Shown: one piece after another, positions 8,789 through 15,657 of the stretch
Layout of the letters: each line of letters opens with the position of its first letter
Position numbering within the stretch: position 1 is the stretch's first letter
Source of the DNA: Candidatus Aegiribacteria sp.
GTDB taxonomy: Bacteria > Fermentibacterota > Fermentibacteria > Fermentibacterales > JCC-6
Length of the DNA stretch: 52,864 nt
Direction: 5' to 3'
NCBI GenBank assembly: GCA_013138965.1
Contig: WTBT01000038.1
Location: forward strand, 1 to 52,864
Notes under the pieces: model-generated
Told to the model about the DNA's origin: nothing
What the model saw: the letters and a program-made list of their open reading frames with translations, nothing else
The model's database searches: none
Program-made: the position numbers and the translations under genes

Positions 8789-9346
8789 ATGAAAAGCAGA
8801 CGCAGGAAGATTTTTGAGAAGGAAGTGATCTGTCATCTGGACAGGCTCTACGGCTACGCGATGCATCTCTGTCGAAACGATGAAGATGCATCCGACCTTG
8901 TTCAGGATACTTATCTTAATGCGCTCAAATCCGAAAAGCAGTACTCCATAGGAACAAATGCCGGCGCATGGTTGTTTACCATAATGCGAAATACGTTTCT
9001 GAACAAGATAAGAAGAATGAGCAGGAAACCGGCAGGTATGGCTGGTGAATGGATAGAACAGATAACCAGGGAAGATATTTCGGAGTTGAAAAAGCACGGT
9101 CCCGACCCGAGTGTCAAATGCCTGGACAATCTTCTGAAGGAAGATATCGCCAGGGCTATCGATGATCTTCCCGATGAGTTCAAGGATACTGTGATACTCT
9201 GCGATGTACAGGGGTTTTCCTATGCGGATATCGCTAGAATCCTTGATATCCCGATTGGCACCGTAAGGTCGAGAATACACAGAGGCAGGCTGATACTGCG
9301 TCATTTACTTGCTGATTGGAAAAACGTAGCTATGGGGGGAAGTTAA
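8789..9346 (+). CDS. ECF-family RNA polymerase sigma factor
   Basis: A 185-residue alternative sigma factor. Region 2 is seen in DRLYGYAMHLCRNDEDASDL and DLVQDTYLNALKS with WLFTIMRNTFLNKIRR, and region 4 in LPDEFKDTVILCDVQGFSY followed by the HTH DIARILDIPIGTVRSRIHRG. The frame opens upstream at 8729, but ATG at 8789 with GGAG five bases before it gives the usual ECF N-terminus. The next gene, a zinc-finger anti-sigma factor, starts one base after its stop, the typical sigma/anti-sigma arrangement, so activity is probably released by an envelope or redox signal. It heads an operon that includes LpxH and a glycosyltransferase. Confidence 0.93.
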   Translation: MKSRRRKIFEKEVICHLDRLYGYAMHLCRNDEDASDLVQDTYLNALKSEKQYSIGTNAGAWLFTIMRNTFLNKIRRMSRKPAGMAGEWIEQITREDISELKKHGPDPSVKCLDNLLKEDIARAIDDLPDEFKDTVILCDVQGFSYADIARILDIPIGTVRSRIHRGRLILRHLLADWKNVAMGGS

Positions 9347-9347
9347 C

Positions 9348-9569
9348 ATGACCTGTGAAGATGCTCATTTAAAAATGCACGATTACATCTCCGGAGAGCT
9401 TGCCGAGGAACATCACAGGCCTCTTATGGATCATATGGACGAATGCCCGAACTGCCGTGAGTTCTTCAGGCAGACCGCGAATATTCAGACAACCATGAGG
9501 GGTTTTATGCAGTACGAGGCTCCCTTTGAACTGCAGGCCGCGGTTTCAAGCATACTGGCAAATGCATGA
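9348..9569 (+). CDS. Zinc-finger anti-sigma factor domain protein
   Basis: A 73-residue protein resembling the ZAS/zf-HC2 anti-sigma domain: acidic N-terminal helix (CEDAHLKMHDYISGELAEEH) and the zinc motif H29-x3-C33-x2-C36 in HMDECPNCREFF. Normally this module is fused to a transmembrane anchor; here the frame stops at 9569 and a separate overlapping frame (start 9562) supplies the membrane segment. It starts one base after the sigma-factor stop with GGGGGGAAG upstream. It would bind and hold the preceding ECF sigma factor; release mechanism unknown. Confidence 0.8.
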   Translation: MTCEDAHLKMHDYISGELAEEHHRPLMDHMDECPNCREFFRQTANIQTTMRGFMQYEAPFELQAAVSSILANA

Positions 9570-10029
9570 CTCACGGAGGTCGGATACGACAGTAAATCCG
9601 ATATTACCGTCGGTAATCGCGTTTCTACTTCTCGCATCAATGCCTTTACTTTTCAGGAAACCTTCGACCACAATAACAGACCTTGAAGAGATAGCCATTC
9701 ATGCATCCGCGCTTTCCTTATCCGATTCTGCCTGGCTCGGCAGCTGGTGGATCTGGGACGGGATTGAGCCCCCACTTCCCGGCTGCGTAGCCTTCGGGAC
9801 GCATGACTTATATCCTTTTCGACTTATTACAGCGAGAGATGTGCAAACCGGTGATATTCTCGTCAGGATTATTTCACTATCAAGCCTTCCATCAGAGGCA
9901 AGTACAGTGAGCTGCCAGAATTTTCATTTCACCTCTTTTGTGCAGGATTCCGAGGCCTTAGTTCTTATACATCAACAGGACTCCGAATCCTGGCCTGTCA
10001 ACCTGTTTTCGGTTATTACTGATGGCTGA
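9562..10029 (+). CDS. Single-span membrane protein, probable second half of the anti-sigma system
   Basis: About 155 residues from ATG 9562, which overlaps the anti-sigma stop (ATGCATGA). One clear membrane segment near the N-terminus (ILPSVIAFLLLASMPLLF, about 12-30) follows a short basic head, then an extracytoplasmic domain rich in Ser/Thr with a Cys in VSCQNFHF. No family recognised. Position directly after a soluble anti-sigma zinc finger suggests it is the membrane/periplasmic sensing half of a split anti-sigma factor, translationally coupled to it. A frameshift or sequencing error joining the two into one protein is the main alternative. Confidence 0.65.
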   Translation: MHDSRRSDTTVNPILPSVIAFLLLASMPLLFRKPSTTITDLEEIAIHASALSLSDSAWLGSWWIWDGIEPPLPGCVAFGTHDLYPFRLITARDVQTGDILVRIISLSSLPSEASTVSCQNFHFTSFVQDSEALVLIHQQDSESWPVNLFSVITDG

Positions 10030-10090
10030 TTTTACAGGATTAATGCATTTAATTCTGAAACCGATTGTTCACGAACAGAAAGATATTATT

Positions 10091-10591
10091 GTGAAAAGAT
10101 TGATTGTATTGATCCTGATTGCCCTTATTCCTATCTGCGGCTGCGATGAGAGAACAGATGAAGTCGGATCCGGAAACAACAACTCAACCTCCATCGGGCC
10201 TCTTACCGCGCAGCTGCCCGGTATTCTTATTGCACCCACGGGGGATACTGTCCAGGTTCTTCCGGGAACCGATGTGATTCTCTACTACTGGCTTCCTCTT
10301 GAAAAATACGATGAGATGCAGGACGACCTCCGTTTTCTGGCTTCACTTGATACATCCTATCTTGTTCTACCGATGCAGCCGGACCATGAATCACGTAACC
10401 ATGCTCAGCGCGTGGTAAACAACATGGAGATTTCTCTGCCGGTATACCTGGCCGACTCAGCCGTCATGGAAATGATCGATACCGATATCCTGCCATCCTG
10501 CCTGATTCTGACTCACGAAGGCTACGAGATCTCAGAAAATGGTTTTGGAGCGCCTTCAAGGCTTCTGATACAAATCCAGAGTGTGGAATAA
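10091..10591 (+). CDS. Lipoprotein with redoxin-like fold features (function unknown)
   Basis: From GTG 10091 the protein begins with a lipoprotein signal (VKRLIVLILIALIPICGCDE), the acylated Cys most likely being the second of ICGC. The frame stays open upstream to 10022, but that gives an unlikely N-terminus. The mature part (about 145 residues) has a pattern like TlpA/thioredoxin proteins: APTGDTVQVLPGTDVILYYW, a long helix, then PVYLADSAVMEMIDTDILPS and CLILTHEGYEI, resembling the cis-Pro and beta-strand end of redoxins. The CxxC active site is absent, so any redox activity is doubtful. Its stop overlaps the lpxH start (TAATG). Confidence 0.6.
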   Translation: MKRLIVLILIALIPICGCDERTDEVGSGNNNSTSIGPLTAQLPGILIAPTGDTVQVLPGTDVILYYWLPLEKYDEMQDDLRFLASLDTSYLVLPMQPDHESRNHAQRVVNNMEISLPVYLADSAVMEMIDTDILPSCLILTHEGYEISENGFGAPSRLLIQIQSVE

Positions 10592-11358
10592 TGGATAGAT
10601 TCTTCCTGAGTGACGTCCATCTTTTTCCGGAACCGGAGCCTCATCCCGGCCGGGAGAAATTCATTTCCTTCCTGGATTATCTTCATGATTCATTCGATCC
10701 GGGGGAGCTCTGGATACTGGGTGATCTCTTCGATTTCTGGTTCGAATACAGAACTGTAGTCCCTTCCGGATACGAAAGATGCATCTCCTCAATAAGAAAA
10801 CTGACGGATAAAGGCTGGGTATTTCACTTCATTCCTGGAAATCACGACTTCTGGGTCGGAAAGCATTTCGTTGAATCGACTGGAGCCTTCATCCATTCCG
10901 ATGATTATCTGATACTTGATCTCAATGGTAAAAAGGTACTTCTTTCTCATGGTGACGGGCTGGGATCAGGTGATATCGGTTACAAGCTCATTAAACCGGT
11001 ACTGAGATCTGCAATAAGCAGGTTCCTGTTCGGTCTTCTTCATCCGGATCTGGGTACTTATCTCGCAAGGCGCTTTTCAGATACCAGTAAGAGAATTCTC
11101 AGGCATGATCTTGATAAAATACCCTCTGGAATGCAGAAATGGGTCAATGAGAGATTCGATGAAGGTGTTGATATCATCATCACAGGTCATACACACCTGG
11201 ACACTGTTATCAGGAGTAATAAAAGTATATATGTTTCTCTTGGAGACTGGCTGACGAGATTCACCTACTGCCACATGAGAGATGGCACGGAAGAACCTGA
11301 ACTTCTTGAATATTCCTGTAACAGTCCCGAATGCCGGGAACTACTGAAGGAGCGGTGA
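10591..11358 (+). CDS. lpxH: UDP-2,3-diacylglucosamine diphosphatase-like metallophosphatase
   Basis: Calcineurin-type dinuclear metal phosphatase of the LpxH family, which cleaves UDP-2,3-diacylglucosamine to lipid X in lipid A synthesis at the cytoplasmic membrane face. All metal motifs are present: D8/H10 (SDVHL), D45 (GDLFDFW), N84-H85-D86 (GNHDFW), H120 (SHGDG), H200 and H202 (GHTHLD). At 255 residues it is near the usual LpxH length (about 240). The start ATG overlaps the previous stop by one base and its own stop overlaps a GTG of the next gene, so it is translationally coupled. Implies an LPS-type outer membrane; a related non-LpxH phosphoesterase cannot be fully excluded. Confidence 0.85.
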   Translation: MDRFFLSDVHLFPEPEPHPGREKFISFLDYLHDSFDPGELWILGDLFDFWFEYRTVVPSGYERCISSIRKLTDKGWVFHFIPGNHDFWVGKHFVESTGAFIHSDDYLILDLNGKKVLLSHGDGLGSGDIGYKLIKPVLRSAISRFLFGLLHPDLGTYLARRFSDTSKRILRHDLDKIPSGMQKWVNERFDEGVDIIITGHTHLDTVIRSNKSIYVSLGDWLTRFTYCHMRDGTEEPELLEYSCNSPECRELLKER

Positions 11359-12308
11359 TTAACTTGGTTTCGGAAAAAACCGGCAGGAACCCGGATGTTT
11401 CTATCGTAATCCCGGCGTTCAATGAAGAGGAAAGTATTTCCGAACTCGTACGGCAGATCAATGAATGCATGCAGGGCATGCTGTATGAAATCATTGTAAT
11501 CGATGACGGCAGCACAGATGGAACCTGGGAACGTATCATGAAACTCTCCTCCCGGTTCCCCCTGAAGGGTCTCAAACTGAACAACAACCAAGGGAAAGCT
11601 GCGGCTCTGGCAGCCGGTTTCGCGGAATCATCGGGCAAGTATGTGGTGACAATGGATGCCGATCTTCAGGACGATCCATCCGAAATACGCGATATGATCA
11701 AACTAATGGAGGAGAAGAACTACGATCTCGTAAGCGGCTGGAAGAAGAACAGGAAGGATCCTGCCAGCAAGACTCTTCCTTCGAAACTGTTTAATCTCAC
11801 GGTTAAGCTCACCACGGGTGTGAAGCTCCATGACTTCAATTGTGGATTGAAGGTCTACAGAAGCAGCGTGGCCAAGAACCTGGAACTGTATGGAGAAATG
11901 CACCGATACACTCCTGTTCTTGCCGCACAGCAGGGGTTCTCAGTCGGAGAAAAGGTTGTGCACCACCGACCCAGGAAATACGGAAAGACGAAATACGGAA
12001 TGTCCCGTTTCTTCAGGGGATTCTCGGATCTCCTGACAGTTCTTTTCCTTCACAGGTACTGCTACAGACCACTGCATTTCTTCGGAGGCATCGGAACACT
12101 TATTGTACTTATAGGGTTCGGGATCTCCGCATACATGACCATCCTCTGGTTCGGCGGGGAACCCATAGGCAGAAGGCCTCTGCTTCTGCTCGGTGTGCTT
12201 CTTCTGGTGGTGGGATTCCAGTTCATCTCACTGGGACTCCTCGGGGAAATGTTCCTGAAACTGTCATCCAGATCACATTACAGTATAAGGAAACGAACCG
12301 GAGAATAA
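11331..12308 (+). CDS. GT2 polyprenol-phosphate glycosyltransferase (DPM1/ArnC-like)
   Basis: Family 2 glycosyltransferase: SIVIPAFNEEESI at the start of the GT-A domain, IIVIDDGSTDGT, the metal-binding MDADLQDDP, and the membrane-proximal HRPRKYGKTKYGMSRFFRG motif typical of dolichol/undecaprenyl-phosphate sugar transferases. Two C-terminal membrane helices (about 240-265 and 275-300) match the ArnC/GtrB type. Start is uncertain: ATG 11331 lies inside lpxH without a ribosome site; GTG 11355 overlaps the lpxH stop (GTGA) and TTG 11364 follows AAGGAG (11347-11352). It would load a sugar on a polyprenyl phosphate for transfer outside the cytoplasm, matching the envelope theme of this operon. 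Confidence 0.88.
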   Translation: MPGTTEGAVINLVSEKTGRNPDVSIVIPAFNEEESISELVRQINECMQGMLYEIIVIDDGSTDGTWERIMKLSSRFPLKGLKLNNNQGKAAALAAGFAESSGKYVVTMDADLQDDPSEIRDMIKLMEEKNYDLVSGWKKNRKDPASKTLPSKLFNLTVKLTTGVKLHDFNCGLKVYRSSVAKNLELYGEMHRYTPVLAAQQGFSVGEKVVHHRPRKYGKTKYGMSRFFRGFSDLLTVLFLHRYCYRPLHFFGGIGTLIVLIGFGISAYMTILWFGGEPIGRRPLLLLGVLLLVVGFQFISLGLLGEMFLKLSSRSHYSIRKRTGE

Positions 12309-12324
12309 ACCTGGCAGTAGCCTG

Positions 12325-12472
12325 CTAATCCACTTTGATAATCCTGAGAGAACCGGAGTTGCTTCCCATATGATAGAACTTCACGAAATACGCGCCAGGC
12401 GGAGCGGAATTCCCTGATTCATCAACTTCGTTCCAAACTACTGAAGATGAGCCTGTACCTTCGTAGGTTTTA
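12325..12472 (-). pseudogene. Relic of a second C-terminal sorting (T9SS/FlgD-like) tail
   Basis: Immediately downstream of the sorting-tail protein on the same strand, but in a different frame, the minus strand reads KTYEGTGSSSVVWNEVDESG, then NSAPPGAYFVKFYH and LRIIKVD before a TAG at 12325. The VVWNEVDESG...PPGAYFVK pattern is the second half of a Por-secretion/FlgD-Ig-like tail. The frame is open only back to a TGA at 12496 and has no start, so it is a truncated remnant, either a tandem duplicate of the neighbouring tail or what is left of another gene. Confidence 0.6.
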
Positions 12473-14257
12473 ATTGAGTTTAACAATATGTTGAATCATA
12501 TCATTAAAACCTTGTATACAGACTCGTGCGATATAAATCCCGGCAGGGATATTCTTTCCATTCCATATCAGTGTTCTGACATCACCCGGAGCACTCAATC
12601 GAGAAGATTCAACCAGTCTACCAGCAAGATCGAATATTTCAATGGTAACTTCTCCCACGGGGATGCCTGAGATCACGAACGTAAGATTTTCCATGAATGG
12701 GTTAGGGTACGCTGAAAGCAGAGGAGTGGAATACTCTTCGTACTCAGGATTCTCTATCCCAACAGATCCTTGAATATCAATGTCATCCACATACAAGCCC
12801 TCTCGTGTGCCGGTATCATCACTGCCGAAAACGAAACGTACCTGCCCGGGACCCGCAAGCGAATCTGGTATTGTGATTCCCCATTGCGACCACCCGGATT
12901 GTCCGGATAAGACACCGGTACCCTCTGCAAAAGGTCCTGTAGAGGAAGGTATGATCTGATAAGAATATCCGCCTGATGGTTCAAGGTCTATCCAGGTTCC
13001 ACATCTGCCATACTGCAATAGGCCACCATCGAATGCGGAAATACCTGAATTATTTAAGGGGATCTGGGCATCGATCCATATCCAGAAAGAAATATCACCT
13101 CCGATAGGCATATTAAATAATGGTGAGGTTACAGCAGAGAAGAGATGATTATCATAATCACCTGAACCGGTATCCCCACACTTGAAGCTCTGTGTCCCGC
13201 CTGCAGTGTGATTTCTTGTGGAGGAGATATGCCAATTGTCCAGCCATCCGGACTCCACAGCACTCCAGAACCATTGTTCTATCCCGGACTCGACATCACA
13301 TTCGATCCCACAACCGACAGGAATATTGAACTCGAAAGAGTTAGAATAACCTCCATCAGCAAATACAGTAAGCTGCATTGCATACGTCTGGTCTTCAGGT
13401 GTTGAGGTTGGTGCTTCGATGCTATAACCACTTGCCCCCCAGGACGAACCACAGGGTGGAATATTCCCGAAGTCATCAGAATTATCATTAACGATAATCT
13501 CAGGTGTGAGGCTCTGAAGAATTGCGAAAACATTTGCCAAAGGAGAGTTCTCCAGATTTGATAACTGAAGATGTAGTGTTATTTCCTCGCCAGATTCGAA
13601 TGCCATATTACCATTTCCGAGAACTGTATCGTCAGTGTACATCCAGGATATCATCGTACTATCCACTGGACCTGCGCCTGATGAAACGGAAATCCAGTCC
13701 CAGCGAGCACCGGGTTCTTCTCCCGTGTAAAGCCCGAATTGACCTGTCTGAGGAGAAGTATCTATTGCATCAAGTGTCCAGCTATCACCGGTTGAGGGAA
13801 CGTCTATTTGGAGCTGAAGTAAATTCCCTTCACAAATGAGGGTTAATTCATACCATACACCGCTTGGAAATGATGCGTAAAGACTGTTATAGATAGTTGA
13901 TGGGTTACCACATGAAATTCTTCTAATTCTGGCCACATCGTGATCAGGAGATACATATGCAGCGATGCCAGTATCCTCTGAATTCAATCTGCATATCACT
14001 CCAAGCGCATGAATAGCCGTCCCACTTATTTCTATCGAGCAGTCTTCACACTGAATATCACCCGGAGGAACCAGGGCAGCATTAGCATATGCTGTACTCC
14101 CATGAGCTTGTCCGGATGAGGAACACCAAGTTCCAGGTAAACAGCGCTGATCCCAGTCGCTTATATCACCATCGGAAAAATCATCAAAAAATACAATGTC
14201 CGAATTATTAGGAGATATTTGAAGTATAGTCGCTAATACCATTAACGTATAAACCAT
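12470..14257 (-). CDS. Secreted protein with type IX-style C-terminal sorting domain
   Basis: A 595-residue exported protein: N-terminal signal-like segment (MVYTLMVLATILQIS), a concanavalin/LamG-like beta domain starting FFDDFSDGDISDWDQRC (about 24-195), a bacterial Ig/CARDB-like stretch (about 200-315), a second jelly-roll-like domain beginning around GIEQWFWSAVESGWLDNW and ending FVFGSDDTGTREGLYVDDI (about 320-500), and the sorting tail SAYPNPFMENLTFVISG ... IFDLAGRLV ... NIPAGIYIARV ... IVKLN. Such tails direct secretion and surface attachment in FCB bacteria. Many Cys (e.g. CEDCS, CGIECDVES) suggest disulfides. Substrate unknown; the beta domains could bind carbohydrate or protein. Confidence 0.85.
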   Translation of the reverse strand: MVYTLMVLATILQISPNNSDIVFFDDFSDGDISDWDQRCLPGTWCSSSGQAHGSTAYANAALVPPGDIQCEDCSIEISGTAIHALGVICRLNSEDTGIAAYVSPDHDVARIRRISCGNPSTIYNSLYASFPSGVWYELTLICEGNLLQLQIDVPSTGDSWTLDAIDTSPQTGQFGLYTGEEPGARWDWISVSSGAGPVDSTMISWMYTDDTVLGNGNMAFESGEEITLHLQLSNLENSPLANVFAILQSLTPEIIVNDNSDDFGNIPPCGSSWGASGYSIEAPTSTPEDQTYAMQLTVFADGGYSNSFEFNIPVGCGIECDVESGIEQWFWSAVESGWLDNWHISSTRNHTAGGTQSFKCGDTGSGDYDNHLFSAVTSPLFNMPIGGDISFWIWIDAQIPLNNSGISAFDGGLLQYGRCGTWIDLEPSGGYSYQIIPSSTGPFAEGTGVLSGQSGWSQWGITIPDSLAGPGQVRFVFGSDDTGTREGLYVDDIDIQGSVGIENPEYEEYSTPLLSAYPNPFMENLTFVISGIPVGEVTIEIFDLAGRLVESSRLSAPGDVRTLIWNGKNIPAGIYIARVCIQGFNDMIQHIVKLN

Positions 14258-14317
14258 TATTTCACTTCTTCCACTTAAATGTTAATAACAATACTGGTTT
14301 TTCGTCAAGACTAGTCG

Positions 14318-14345
14318 ATAGGTACATTATCAATAGGTACATTAT
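14318..14345. repeat. Tandem 13-bp direct repeat upstream of the sorting-tail gene
   Basis: ATAGGTACATTAT occurs at 14318-14330 and again at 14333-14345, separated by CA, giving a 15-bp period. It lies 61 bp before the start of the secreted protein gene and just outside the IS256-like relic. Could be a regulator-binding direct repeat or a small duplication. Confidence 0.55.
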
Positions 14346-14379
14346 GTTGTATTATTCTATACTGGAATAATTAGATCAA

Positions 14380-14843
14380 GTCCCGAATTTTCTGTGACTT
14401 TCATCTAGCACTCCATTGAGATTGTTTCAGCTTCTTTCTTTTCCTGTTCTTCTTCCTAATACCTGCAAGACTTCCATGTTCAGATAACGCTTCCGGTAAT
14501 CCATTTCTCATGTATATCCTGCCAGATTGATCCTATCAATCTGAGAGCACTATTGGGTATCCTGTCTGCACATAGCTCCTCGGTGATCTCATAGGGCTTG
14601 CGCCCCATGTGCTTCTCGAATTCTGCTTCAACGAGTTCCTGGATTCTATCCTCTACCATCTTACGCATGGCATCCTTGTCATTAAGCAGCCTCTGGACAT
14701 TTGCCTCCGATTGTACCAATTTACCATTGGCCATCGTCTTCCTCCTTTGGGTTTGGGTTGATGTGTTGTTAAAACAATACCCAATTGAGGTGATGATGGT
14801 CGCTCCTTAAACGACTGCTAGGAATTCACAGAAAAATAAGGAC
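14380..14843 (-). mobile_element. IS256-family deletion derivative (MITE-like relic)
   Basis: A 464-bp unit with imperfect terminal inverted repeats: left end 14380-14397 (GTCC..A.TTTTCTGTGA) and right end 14826-14843 match at 15 of 18 positions, including 10 identical bases TTTTCTGTGA. Inside is a reading frame whose first part matches the N-terminus and whose last part matches the C-terminus of Mutator/IS256 transposases, i.e. the catalytic middle is deleted. Flanking 8-mers (TAGATCAA and ACAATCAA) share ATCAA and may be a decayed target duplication. It cannot transpose by itself, but intact relatives in the genome could mobilise it. Confidence 0.65.
14480..14734 (-). pseudogene. IS256/Mutator transposase, internally deleted and frameshifted
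   Basis: An 84-codon frame with a good ribosome site (AAGGAGG) and ATG at 14734. Residues 1-55 (MRKMVEDRIQELVEAEFEKH, MGRKPYEITEE) look like the start of an IS256-family transposase; residues 58-80 (IPNSALRLIGSIWQDIHEKW) look like its C-terminal region, so roughly 300 residues with the DDE catalytic site are missing. Near the end the frame breaks: after HEKWITG the neighbouring frame continues as RKRYLNMEVLQ to a TGA at 14427. No transposase activity is possible. Confidence 0.7.
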
Positions 14844-14869
14844 ACAATCAATAATTATATGGAGGTGAC

Positions 14870-15598
14870 ATGTCAGACGCAGTAAAATCTGGAGAAAAGG
14901 GAAGAGGAATAATACAAGAAGTATTCGGTAAAATCCCTCTTCCCCCCAAGTGCGATTCATTTGATCCAACCTACGATAAATACTGGATAAAAAGAATATG
15001 CAATGAGGTCTATACGGAGCCTGCTCGACGGAAAGCTGAAGGTATCAATGATTTTATCAGTAGTGGAGATTCTATTCTTGATGTTGGATGCGGGACTGGT
15101 GATACTCTTGAATACCTCCTGGAAACCCGTGAAGTAGATGGAACAGGATTGGATATTTCGGATACTGCTCTGGCAGTAACATCCTCAAAAGGATTTAAAA
15201 CTTTCAATATCGATCTTACTGACATGGATACTGAGTTGGATTCTATTTATGATCATATTGTCCTATTCGAGGTTGCTGAGCACATCATCAATGCGGAAAT
15301 GATTATGATGAAATTAAAGGGCAAATACCGAAAGGGCTTGTACGTTTCAACTCCAAATCTTGGATACATCGCACATCGTTTCAGATTAATGTTTGGAAGA
15401 TTTCCGCTTACTTACATTTCAGATCCTCGAGAACATGTTCGATACTGGACAGTTAAGGACTTCCTTGACTGGTCAAATTGGTTGGGATTCAAGAAACCTC
15501 AGGTACTTGGGATCAGAGGTAAGGTCAAGGTATTTGGACTTCCAGCAAGATGGCCTTCACTGTGGGCAAGTGAGGTTGTATTCAGATTCACACCATGA
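14870..15598 (+). CDS. SAM-dependent class I methyltransferase
   Basis: A 242-residue Rossmann methyltransferase: SAM-binding motif I ILDVGCGTGDTLEYLLE (about 70), motif II GTGLDISD, and FEVAEHI, with TPNLGYIAHRFRLMFGRFPL and DPREHVRYWT resembling MetW/UbiG-type enzymes. ATG at 14870 with GGAGGT upstream. The gene is A/T-rich for this window (line 14881-14940 has 21 G/C of 60). It starts right after the IS256 relic and converges with the GT4 gene; together with the glycosyltransferases it probably modifies a surface glycan or lipid. Substrate unknown. Confidence 0.85.
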   Translation: MSDAVKSGEKGRGIIQEVFGKIPLPPKCDSFDPTYDKYWIKRICNEVYTEPARRKAEGINDFISSGDSILDVGCGTGDTLEYLLETREVDGTGLDISDTALAVTSSKGFKTFNIDLTDMDTELDSIYDHIVLFEVAEHIINAEMIMMKLKGKYRKGLYVSTPNLGYIAHRFRLMFGRFPLTYISDPREHVRYWTVKDFLDWSNWLGFKKPQVLGIRGKVKVFGLPARWPSLWASEVVFRFTP

Positions 15599-15657
15599 GA
15601 TTATCCTTGCAGATTCATACAAACAAAAAGTAGATATTTGCAAGTGGCTTAGATATA

